From: Colias croceus
Taxonomy: Eukaryota; Arthropoda; Insecta; Lepidoptera; Pieridae
DNA length: 64,000 nt
Direction of reading: 5' to 3'
NCBI RefSeq assembly: GCF_905220415.1
Contig: NC_059541.1
Coordinates: 942,501-1,006,500, forward strand
Positions 46,736 to 55,244 of this stretch are shown here, piece by piece. A program made the position numbers and the translations under genes. The notes beneath the pieces were generated by a model, which saw only the letters and a program-made list of their open reading frames with translations, was not told the origin of the DNA and searched no databases. Within the stretch, counting starts at the first letter, position 1. The number at the start of each line of letters is the position of its first letter.

Positions 46736-48239
46736 TCCTTATTCAATCAACAAATAATTCGCTTATAAAGTAACAATAATTGTAATGAATAAAATCATTT
46801 AAAAATAAATTGTTCAAATGGTAAAGATCTGTAAAAAAAAACAAATACGGAAAAATAAAATCGTTACACTTAATTCATAATTCTGTTAAAAATATACTGT
46901 CATATTCAGCAACAACTCTTTGAACTTCATGTCCAGAAGTTACATTTCATTTGCAAACACGACTATAGGTACATAACAAAAGACCATCGAAACATTATAC
47001 ACTAGACTACAATAAAGGAATAAAATTAAAAATTCCGATTGACCTCAGATTTTAGAGCAGTCTGTTCAAGCATTCGCCGATACGTGGTCCATTGTAAACG
47101 GAGCTTTATACTGTGACCTGATTTAAAACCTTTAAACTATATTTGTTAGACGTATGTTTTCTTTGAATAAGATTTCATTTTATTGAGTTAAGTTAAATCG
47201 AATTCTCCTTCGCCAGTTATTTGGCCTTTAAATTTTTCTATTTCTGTTGCTAAATCTGGACGATTACTATCTAAGCAATGGAAAAGTTTTAACTAGATAT
47301 ATCAGGTTGAGTTAGAATTAGGTTTTTATCTCTAAATCATGCAAATTACAAGCATTTACATAATTTTGAGTAGTTGGAGATTATCGTTATTCCTAAAGCT
47401 GTCTAGATAAAAATATTTTTTCTTAGATTTAAATGAGAAAATTATTTTGTATTTTGTTGTTTACGTGTAAATATGGAAATTTGCTACAAACTGAGATTCT
47501 GCGCCATTCTCCTAGAGAGATAACAATGCGCTTTTGAGATAAAATCTATGTTGATGCTGTGGTTTGCACCGTATCAAAACACTAACTTTGTGATCTTCAT
47601 TATTCTTACAAGCATTCATAAATTGTAGGTATTGACTTATTATTCTATTTGAGTATTAATTATTATTACTTACGTTGAATCGTAGGTGTAAGAAAATCAA
47701 AAATTAGTTTATCCTTCGTATAAGGAGAAGATTTTTAAAATATAGCTTATATTTATATATTTTGTCACAGTTTTAATTTTGTATGTTAATTACCTTAATA
47801 ACAATAAAATTTGGTTCGTATCGTTACAGACATTCAATATAGCAGTATTTTCTTACATCTTAAAAACCCGCGCAATAATTAATTTTTAAAAAACAAGTTC
47901 AAAAGATGATATTTTATTTACTTACATAGAACGAGTCCGTTGAGATAAAATTGCGCTACCATAAAGTAAGATTAAATCAAGATGTAGTGAGCGTTCCACT
48001 TAATTATTACATTTTTAAATTGCCGCCATAATTCTTCTTAAGAGTGCTTTATTAAATAAATCGTTCTTCTTATCGGGTGTGAAAACTACACGCCCAATTA
48101 CTTATTAATTAATTGTATCAGAAACAACCAATGAACCGACTATAATTGGACTATAAATCATTCTCAGAGGTTCGACTCGGCATCCGCACTTTGTGCGCTT
48201 TCGATATACACAAGTACCTAGTAGCTGAATCAGTACTTA
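46736..48239. other. Noncoding stretch
   Basis: No gene or clear repeat recognised. Confidence 0.5.
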
Positions 48240-48300
48240 CTAGCTTTCCGCTACACTTGCATTTTCCCTTCCATCTATTAAAGGACGTAACAACCACATA
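48240..48300 (-). mobile_element. Helitron-like 3'-end remnant
   Basis: CTAG at 48240-48243 followed by CTTTCCGCTACACTTGC, a mutated form of the CTTTCCGCCCGCGGCTTCGC terminus seen elsewhere (minus orientation). Confidence 0.35.
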
Positions 48301-48331
48301 TTTTCCTGCGAAATAAAATCTTAAACTTTGA

Positions 48332-48415
48332 GGAATAGGGTATAAAATAGCAGGAGTACCCCAAGGCCATATACTTGGCCCGAAACTTAAGAATATATAT
48401 GTAACTGAAGCATGT
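48332..48415 (+). pseudogene. Non-LTR retrotransposon reverse-transcriptase fragment
   Basis: One plus frame starting at 48332 reads G-V-P-Q-G-x-I-L-G-P from 48353, then x-L-x-N-I-Y-V-T-E. This is the conserved G-V-P-Q-G-S-I-L-G-P block of LINE reverse transcriptases with the usual N-I-Y spacing. The frame closes on both sides, so only a scrap remains. The clade cannot be told. Confidence 0.6.
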
Positions 48416-49506
48416 TCTTAAGATGATTTATGATATGTTGTACGGTTGACGTTTACGAGTTAACAACCACGCCGGGGAGGCCTTTTAATCAACTATGCTA
48501 ATGTTAGGTGTTGATCTCGGTTCCGACGGGTACCGCTAAGACTAATGTCAATATTAGACCCTAATTGAATCTCCAAATGCGAGCAAACTTTAATTAAGAT
48601 CGTTTGCGACATGTTTGAAGGGTTATGTTATCCTTACATATTACTTACTGACCCATTTATTATTCTAACATGGGTTGCTATAATTTCGTGGTACTGTTTC
48701 GAAGAATTTACAAGCAGCTATCAGAATATGTTAATGGATGTATATTGTATACGTTGCGTCGTATAGTGTTATCTATGGTTATACCATTTCGGATCTCAAG
48801 ATAATTTTTAATATACTGTTTTAAATATCTAAAATATTAACTTAGAACAGAGATCATTTATAAATCTCTGTACAAATAAAATTTAATCAACATTTATAAA
48901 ATCATACATTATATCCGAATATTAAAATATTACATATTATTTACTGAAAATCGTCATCTTCATTTTTGAGAGAGACATTTTTCAGGGAGCTTCATTTTTG
49001 CAAGATTTAACAGAAAATCTTTATAAATCATACTCGATTATTTCAAAGGTCGCGCTAATTAAATACATAACCGCGAAGAAAATCGTAGAAATAAAAACAG
49101 CTCAAATAAAACTAAAAAACGGTTCAACAGGAAACGTGTTTTACCGCAAGTCAGTTTAATATCGGGAAAAACGAGGGTTCAAAATTTATCATTAGATCGA
49201 AATCGGAGAGCTATATCACGTACCATCTATATTACCAGTTAGGGACCACCTAAGTGATCTTTTAAAATTTTCATTGGTTAGCCCAGTTCTTCGAGTTATA
49301 TGATGTTTAAGAATGTATTCAGTGGAAGATTCGATGGAATATTAGATTTCTGAATACCTATGAAGTTAAAAATCAAAATACTAACGTTTGAAAATTTAAA
49401 TTAAAATGTTTGTTTAAAAGTTTGTATCAAGTTATAGACAATATAAAAGTTTTTGTAACATAATTATATTTCTTTGAATATTCTAAAATAAATTGACGTA
49501 GAGGTA
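48416..49506. other. Noncoding flank of the errantivirus
   Basis: No gene recognised. Balanced block at about 48440-48600. Confidence 0.5.
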
Positions 49507-49664
49507 ATCTTGTTATGTACCTACATATAAGATTAGAGGATGCATGGGGCCACCCAAGAAGCTGCACCTGTTAGGAATTGCGACATCGCGCACACCTGCG
49601 CTTCCAGAGAGTGTTGCGGCAATCATCGCCACCGCGACGCTGCAGCTACCCCGCCGAGGAGGAC

Positions 49665-49701
49665 GAGCACTCTTAGTTCTAACATCGAACGGGAGGGACG
49701 T
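49665..49701 (+). promoter_or_regulatory. Inr plus DPE core promoter in the LTR
   Basis: No TATA box is evident. GCACTC (predicted +1 at A49669) is one base off the arthropod initiator. GGACGT at 49696-49701 is a full match to the downstream promoter element (RGWYVT) at exactly +28 to +33. TATA-less promoters of this kind are known for gypsy-class elements. The same sites recur in the 3' LTR. Confidence 0.5.
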
Positions 49702-49741
49702 AGATTAAGTTAGGAGTAATTTATTATGTAATTTTTTTTAC

Positions 49742-49747
49742 AATAAA
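49742..49747 (+). terminator. AATAAA poly(A) signal in LTR
   Basis: AATAAA lies about 73 nt after the predicted start site and about 55 nt before the LTR end. In the 3' LTR the same signal (57116-57121) would end the transcripts. Confidence 0.7.
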
Positions 49748-49802
49748 TAATTTAAAGTAAATTTCGGTTTTTTTTGCGCCTTCGCGGGCCGGTCGATATA
49801 AT

Positions 49803-49821
49803 TGGCGCAGTCTTGTGGATG
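49803..49821 (+). other. Primer binding site
   Basis: TGGCGCAGTC begins at the last base of the LTR. A TGG start pairs with the CCA end of a tRNA. The TGGCGCAG opening resembles the serine-tRNA type sites of 17.6-like elements, from memory. The exact tRNA needs a match against host tRNAs. Confidence 0.7.
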
Positions 49822-49953
49822 ATCCTCGAGAGCCGTCTCTCGGAACGCGAAACTACAAGCATCGAGAATTGCCATTCCATCGGAGGGACGACGACGGGGA
49901 CCAAGAACCTACATCTATTGGCCGCCGCAACGCGAAGGGTATCCGAACATTGA
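49819..49953 (+). CDS. Leader upstream ORF (44 codons)
   Basis: ATG at 49819, just after the primer binding site, opens 44 codons ending in TGA at 49951. The product is Ser/Thr/Arg-rich with no known domain. It precedes both the env start codon (49973) and gag (50362) in the transcript. If translated it would delay or restrain both. Codons may be incidental. Confidence 0.3.
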   Translation: MILESRLSERETTSIENCHSIGGTTTGTKNLHLLAAATRRVSEH

Positions 49954-49972
49954 TACTGCAAGAAAGGCCGAA

Positions 49973-49987
49973 ATGAAAATCCTGTAA
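49973..49987 (+). CDS. Leader start codon: env exon 1 or four-codon ORF
   Basis: ATG at 49973 is followed by GTAAGT at 49984. Unspliced, the frame has four codons and ends with TAA (49985-49987) within the donor. Spliced at 49983|49984 to the acceptor ending at 55190, the 11 exon-1 bases enter the env frame in phase. The env N-terminus would then be a short hydrophobic signal peptide. Start codons supplied by a leader exon are, to my knowledge, known in gypsy-class env messages. Confidence 0.6.
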   Translation: MKIL

Positions 49988-49989
49988 GT
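49984..49989 (+). promoter_or_regulatory. Splice donor for env RNA
   Basis: CCT|GTAAGTAC matches the donor consensus almost fully. It lies upstream of gag, as needed for a subgenomic env message that skips gag and pol. Confidence 0.65.
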
Positions 49990-50361
49990 ACACTAATTCT
50001 CTTAGTGACTTGCCATTCCTAGATTTGTAAGTTTTCCTAGATTACCCATTCACGGGAACCGAGGAACTGTAGCGCGTAGGTTTAAAATATTAATTCATCG
50101 CGAATTAATTTTCGAATTTTACAAAATCAAATTGTAAAATTCAAATATAGATATTAGGTTGATAAAAGATTAATAAGTTTAAATATTAATTAATTACGAA
50201 TTAATTAATTTTCAAATTTTGCGAATTAATTCATTTCATAATTCAGATATATTAATTAGGTAAAGATTATTATTTTTTTTATATTAGTTTAACGAAGTTA
50301 ATAAATTTAATTAAATTTAATATATTTTATATTATAAGTATAGGAAATACAGATATCTAAA
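49990..50361 (+). other. AT-rich leader before gag
   Basis: Strongly AT-rich with repeated ATTAATTCG and GAATTAATT words. There is a potential hairpin GAATTTTACAA / TTGTAAAATTC at about 50113-50141. It could hold a packaging signal, but this is inference. Confidence 0.5.
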
Positions 50362-51573
50362 ATGTCAGATTTGGATAAAATTTTTAATGCACTTAGGCTT
50401 TTGCCAGAATTCGATGGTAATGTTAACGTTTTAACAAGATTTATACATTTAAGTGACCAATTGGCTGAGGAATTTATAGAAAAAGATCCCGGAAATACTT
50501 TAAAAACTGCCGCGTTATGTAATGGTATTTTAAATAAAATCACTGGGCCTGCAGCCCGAGTTATTAATGCAAACGGTATACCTACTACTTGGCACGGTAT
50601 AAAAAGCGTATTAGTTAATAACTTTTCTGACCATAGAGATGAGACCGCCCTTTATAACGATTTAGCCTTATTAACGCAAGGTCGTAGCTCTCCTCAAGAG
50701 TTTTACGAAAAATGTCAACATCTTTTTAGTACTATAATGACGTATATAGCATTACATGAAACAGTCGTTACTACTCGTGAGGCAAAAAGGGACCTGTATC
50801 AAAAATTAACACTACAGGCTTTCCTACGTGGCCTACGAGATCCGTTAGGCTCACGTATACGTTGCATGCGCCCCGCAACCATTGAAAAAGCATTAGAATA
50901 CGTGAATGAAGAACAAAGCACTTTATACCTTCAACAACGTAATGAAACTTTTGATAGGAAACCCCACGTACCCTTTAGAATGCCGTACTCGAATGAACCG
51001 TTTTATAGACATAATGATTTTAGTGAACCTATCTCTTCTAAACTACAGCCTTTACATTCGTTCAGACCGCAATTTAAGCCACCAAATTTTAATCGAAATT
51101 TTAATCAACCACAGGGACCAGTACGTCCTACTCGTACTATGCAAATTTTCCGCGCTGCACCCCCTAACTATAACCCGCAGAGCAATACGTTCAGATTACA
51201 GCCTAAACATCCCGCGCAACCGAAACCGCATCCTATGAGTGGCGTTAGCCATTACGTTACAAAGACTTTACCACCAACACCTTTTGCACGCGCTCATGAT
51301 TGGTCAAAATTTGGTAATCCACCCCCGAGTAATTACTTTAAGACTAGGGAGATGAATCATAATGAATATATAGATAACGAAGAATATTACTGTACCGATT
51401 TATATCCTTATGAGGATAACTATTATAATAATGAATATTACTGTACGGAATATGAACCTTATGTACATTGCGAACAGACAGACGCACCTGAAAATTCTGA
51501 TGAAACGTGTGACGTACGTTCAGAACACGATCAGGATTTTCAGAATCCACCAAAATTAGAAAAACCAAAATAG
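50362..51573 (+). CDS. gag: Gag polyprotein, 403 aa
   Basis: This structural protein of the virus-like particle assembles in the cytoplasm and packages the genomic RNA. Residues about 20-190 have the helical make-up of the retrotransposon gag/capsid domain, including a F-L-R-G-L-x-D-P-L segment at about 155-165. Residues about 205-320 are Pro/Arg/Asn-rich and basic, probably the RNA-binding part. No CCHC zinc knuckle is present, as in other errantiviruses. The end (about 338-375) is acidic and Tyr-rich, with E-Y-Y-C-T repeated at residues 341 and 358. The ATG at 50362 (context AAAATG) is the first of this frame and the frame is uninterrupted. It ends TAG at 51571. A 61-nt overlap with the -1 frame leads to pol. 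Confidence 0.9.
   Translation: MSDLDKIFNALRLLPEFDGNVNVLTRFIHLSDQLAEEFIEKDPGNTLKTAALCNGILNKITGPAARVINANGIPTTWHGIKSVLVNNFSDHRDETALYNDLALLTQGRSSPQEFYEKCQHLFSTIMTYIALHETVVTTREAKRDLYQKLTLQAFLRGLRDPLGSRIRCMRPATIEKALEYVNEEQSTLYLQQRNETFDRKPHVPFRMPYSNEPFYRHNDFSEPISSKLQPLHSFRPQFKPPNFNRNFNQPQGPVRPTRTMQIFRAAPPNYNPQSNTFRLQPKHPAQPKPHPMSGVSHYVTKTLPPTPFARAHDWSKFGNPPPSNYFKTREMNHNEYIDNEEYYCTDLYPYEDNYYNNEYYCTEYEPYVHCEQTDAPENSDETCDVRSEHDQDFQNPPKLEKPK
51513..51573 (+). promoter_or_regulatory. gag-pol -1 frameshift overlap
   Basis: The pol frame is open from 51513, so it overlaps the end of gag by 61 nt in the -1 frame. The overlap has A-rich runs (CAAAATTAG and AAAAACCAAAATAG at 51551-51573). No textbook X-XXY-YYZ heptamer in the gag frame was found. 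Slippage of lysine codon AAA (51568-51570) next to the TAG stop is possible. Confidence 0.55.
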
Positions 51574-54500
51574 AATTAAATCTACACACGCAACGTCAAC
51601 TTCCTTATATTCAAATTCATAATCCTCCACTTAAATTGTTAATTGATACTGGAGCTAACCAATCTTTTCTTAGCCCTGATGCAGTACAGAGATATTTTCC
51701 TGACGTTACTCTTAATTATGACCCCTTTGAAGTAAGTAATGTTCATGCTGTAACTCGTAGTAATTATTCTATAACATTACCTAGTTTTCCTGAATTTAAT
51801 GACCCTGACGATATTACATTTTTCGTTTATAAATTTCACAATTATTTCGACGGCTTAATAGGTTCAGATTTGTTAGATAAATGGGAAGCATCAATTAATT
51901 ATAAAACTAAAACTTTAAATACTTGCAATGCTACGAATCGGTTATTAGTATATGACTCACGGAACGCTAATCTTTATGAGGACGTCATACCCGCAGGAAG
52001 TAGTAAATTAGTTAGATTACCTATAGATGTTGAGAATGGAGACGCTATTATACCGGAACAAATTATATGTAATTGTCATATTTCTGAATGTTTAACGAAG
52101 GCGAAAAGCAATCGCGCTATCGTGGAAATTTCTAATCCAACCCGTAATGACGTAATTTTTTCAATGGATCGACCAGTATGTGCCGAGGTTTATAATAACG
52201 AGTGCACGCGCACCAAACGTTCGTCCGACCGTGTGAAACAGGTATTATCTCGCTTGCGTACTGATCACTTAAATAATGAGGAACGTTTAAATTTAGAGTC
52301 ATTATGTTCACAGTATGCGGATGTATTTTATATAGAAGGAGAAACCTTAACATTTACGAATAAAATTAAGCATTCTATTAGAACTAAGGATGAAATACCG
52401 GTTTATACGAAAAGTTATCGCTATCCATTTATTCATAGACAGGAAGTACAGAATCAGATAAGTAAGATGTTAGAACAGGGTATTATTAGACCATCAGATT
52501 CAGCATGGAGCTCTCCTATTTGGGTGGTACCTAAAAAGGCAGATGCATCCGGCAAAGTTAAATGGCGTTTAGTTGTTGATTTTAGAAAGTTAAATGAGAA
52601 AACTTTGGATGACAAATATCCGATTCCTAATATTACAGATGTCTTACATAAATTGGGTAACTGTCAATACTTCACAACGTTAGATTTAGCAAGTGGGTTT
52701 TATCAAGTAGAAATGAACCCAGCTGACATTCCAAAAACCGCTTTTAGTGTAGAACATGGTCATTTTGAATTCTTAAGAATGCCCATGGGTCTAAAGAATA
52801 GTCCGTCTACTTTTCAAAGAGTAATGGATAATGTACTGAGAGAATTGCAAAATTCTATTTGTCTAGTCTACCTAGATGATATAATAGTATTTAGCACTTC
52901 TTTACAGGAGCATATCGTTAATCTTGGGAAAGTGTTTCAGAAATTGCGTGAATCCAACTTTAAAATACAAATGGATAAATCGGAATTTCTTAAACTCGAA
53001 ACCGCGTATCTAGGTCACATTATTAGCAAAGATGGGATAAAACCTAACCCAGATAAGATATCTGCCATCCAAAAGTATCCCCTTCCGAAAACTCCAACCG
53101 ATATTAAACGATTTCTAGGTCTATTAGGTTATTATCGGAAATTCATACCAGATTTCGCTAAAATCACGAAGCCCATGACACAATGCTTAAAAAAGGGTTC
53201 AAAGATAACATTTTCTAAAGATTACATTGAATGTTTCGATAGGTGTAAAACATTATTAATGAACGATCCAATTCTCCAGTATCCTGATTTCAATAAAGAA
53301 TTTATTCTTACGACTGATGCGTCGAATTTAGCCATCGGTGCTGTACTCTCGCAAGGCCCCGTTGGTTCCGATAAACCAATTGCGTACGCTTCACGTACAC
53401 TTAATAGTAGCGAAATTAATTATAGTACGATTGAGAAGGAATTATTAGCAATTGTCTGGGCAACGAAATATTTCCGTCCTTACCTTTTTGGCCGCAAGTT
53501 TAAAATTATAACTGATCATAGGCCCCTTCAATGGGTCATGAATTTAAAGGAACCTAATTCCCGTCTCACACGTTGGAGGCTCAAACTTAGCGAATACGAT
53601 TACACCGTAATTTATAAGCAGGGAAAGCAAAATTGTAACGCCGATGCTTTATCGCGTATTCAAATTAACAATGAGGAAACAGATTCTTTAGCGGTTAATC
53701 CAACAGAAACAACACCTTCGTTAATAAGAAGAAGTTCAGATACAATTACTGTTAATTCAAATTCAAGTACGATTACTGCACATTCGAAATCAAGTACTCT
53801 TACAGCAAATTCCGACACCGTCACAGTTCATACTGACGCGGAGAACCCAATTCTAGATATACCTATAACAGATCACCCGTTGAATAAATTTAAGAGACAG
53901 ATAGTTATTACTTTAATAGATAGAGTACCGAGTAAGCCTATAATTTCAAAACCTTTTGAAAATCATACTAAGATAGATATTAATGTTAACAAAGCGAATA
54001 TTGATAGCGAAATAGTTTCACTAATTAAAAAATATGTAGATCCTAAGATAAAAACTGCAATTCTAGTTCATCCCCCTGATGCTATGTGTACTATAGTTCC
54101 AATAATACAGAGTAATTTTAAAAGTTCATGTATGGATTTAGTTCTTACAAAATTAGAATTGCAAAATGTCAAAGATTACTTTAAGCAACAGGAAATAATA
54201 CGAAATTATCATGAAGGCAAAACTAACCATCGCGGAATTAACGAAACTCATTTATCTTTATCTAGGAAATACTTTTGGCCTAAAATGAAGGAAGCAGTAA
54301 CTAAATATATTAATGAGTGTAGCATATGTGGTCAAGGGAAATATGATAGAATTCCAGTAAATCCAAAATTTCGAATCGTAGTTCCTCCTACAAAACCTTT
54401 TGAAATAATACATCTCGATTTACTTAGTATTGATTCTCAGAAATATCTCACTATAATAGATGCATTCTCTAAGTATGCTCAAGCATATTGTTTAAAGGAC

Positions 54501-55244
54501 GCAACCGCAATAAGCGTAGTTCAGGCTCTTTTGACGTTTGGTACACATCATGGCTTACCTATGACTGTCGTAACGGATCGAGGTCCTGAGTTCACGAACC
54601 AAATATTCAGTGAATTTGTAAGGCTTCATAGAATAAATCACCATAAGTTATTAGCTCATGCACCTAACGAAAATGGTATGGTAGAACGGCTTCACTCAAC
54701 TTTATTAGAACACATACGTTTACTAAAACTTGAACGACGTGGTGAATTAATCATTAACTTAATGCCGTATGCTGTTCTTGCCTATAATAGTTCGATCCAC
54801 AGTTTTACGAAGTGCAGGCCTCTTGACATTATAACCGGTCATTTAGATCCCCGCGATCCTGTAGATATCGATCTATCAGAAAATGTCTTACAGCAATATA
54901 TGCAAGAACATCGCGATAGTATGCACAAAGTATTCAAAATTATTAATGAATCGTCTTTGGAACGCCGTACTCAAATTACAGAAAACATTAATAGGAACCG
55001 CGAACCCGAAATACAGTATTATCCAGATCAACAAATTTTTGTAAGAAATCCTAGGGCTAGTCGACAAAAGACCGCACCGCGTTTTACGCACGATACTGTA
55101 CTGGCTGATTTACCTATTCATATCTATACTAAGAAGAAATATGGCGCTGTTGCTAAATCTAGGCTTAAGAGGGTACCTAAATTGTTACAGAATCCTTCCT
55201 CTGATCCTGTGCCAGATTCAAGCAGAAGATCCCACCCTGACTAG
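51513..55244 (+). CDS. pol: Pol polyprotein: protease, RT, RNase H, integrase
   Basis: Made as a Gag-Pol fusion, it supplies the enzymes that copy and insert the element. The first candidate start codon often quoted (51636) is TTG, not ATG, which fits entry by frameshift. Numbering from 51636: aspartic protease motif D-T-G-A at 4-7. Reverse transcriptase has Y-L-D-D at 412-415, preceded by the F-L-R-M-P-M-G-L block. RNase H has T-D-A-S (D561). Integrase has a zinc finger (H-x6-H, then C-x2-C) and catalytic D928, D981 and E1017, the last two separated by exactly 35 residues. A basic tail follows. All catalytic residues are present and no stop interrupts the frame, so the enzyme looks intact. 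The end overlaps the open env frame by 104 nt. Confidence 0.95.
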   Translation, partial: RTFRTRSGFSESTKIRKTKIELNLHTQRQLPYIQIHNPPLKLLIDTGANQSFLSPDAVQRYFPDVTLNYDPFEVSNVHAVTRSNYSITLPSFPEFNDPDDITFFVYKFHNYFDGLIGSDLLDKWEASINYKTKTLNTCNATNRLLVYDSRNANLYEDVIPAGSSKLVRLPIDVENGDAIIPEQIICNCHISECLTKAKSNRAIVEISNPTRNDVIFSMDRPVCAEVYNNECTRTKRSSDRVKQVLSRLRTDHLNNEERLNLESLCSQYADVFYIEGETLTFTNKIKHSIRTKDEIPVYTKSYRYPFIHRQEVQNQISKMLEQGIIRPSDSAWSSPIWVVPKKADASGKVKWRLVVDFRKLNEKTLDDKYPIPNITDVLHKLGNCQYFTTLDLASGFYQVEMNPADIPKTAFSVEHGHFEFLRMPMGLKNSPSTFQRVMDNVLRELQNSICLVYLDDIIVFSTSLQEHIVNLGKVFQKLRESNFKIQMDKSEFLKLETAYLGHIISKDGIKPNPDKISAIQKYPLPKTPTDIKRFLGLLGYYRKFIPDFAKITKPMTQCLKKGSKITFSKDYIECFDRCKTLLMNDPILQYPDFNKEFILTTDASNLAIGAVLSQGPVGSDKPIAYASRTLNSSEINYSTIEKELLAIVWATKYFRPYLFGRKFKIITDHRPLQWVMNLKEPNSRLTRWRLKLSEYDYTVIYKQGKQNCNADALSRIQINNEETDSLAVNPTETTPSLIRRSSDTITVNSNSSTITAHSKSSTLTANSDTVTVHTDAENPILDIPITDHPLNKFKRQIVITLIDRVPSKPIISKPFENHTKIDINVNKANIDSEIVSLIKKYVDPKIKTAILVHPPDAMCTIVPIIQSNFKSSCMDLVLTKLELQNVKDYFKQQEIIRNYHEGKTNHRGINETHLSLSRKYFWPKMKEAVTKYINECSICGQGKYDRIPVNPKFRIVVPPTKPFEIIHLDLLSIDSQKYLTIIDAFSKYAQAYCLKDATAISVVQALLTFGTHHGLPMTVVTDRGPEFTNQIFSEFVRLHRINHHKLLAHAPNENGMVERLHSTLLEHIRLLKLERRGELIINLMPYAVLAYNSSIHSFTKCRPLDIITGHLDPRDPVDIDLSENVLQQYMQEHRDSMHKVFKIINESSLERRTQITENINRNREPEIQYYPDQQIFVRNPRASRQKTAPRFTHDTVLADLPIHIYTKKKYGAVAKSRLKRVPKLLQNPSSDPVPDSSRRSHPD

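Larger units (their letters stand above)
49511..49803 (+). repeat. 5' LTR (293 bp)
   Basis: Starts TGTTATGTACC, ends CGATATAATT, and reads identical to 56885-57177, including both T8 runs. By the predicted start site, U3 is about 49511-49668, R about 49669-49765 and U5 the rest. GC content is clearly above the flanks. It drives transcription of the element. Confidence 0.95.

Noticed and set aside
51636..51638. Independent pol start
   Set aside because: The codon is TTG and the frame continues upstream into gag to 51513, so entry by -1 frameshift is more likely.
55141..55143. ATG 55141 as the true env start
   Set aside because: It lies inside pol and far downstream in the genomic RNA. The phased donor-acceptor pair 49983/55191 gives a better signal peptide. 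Kept only as the limit of the open frame.
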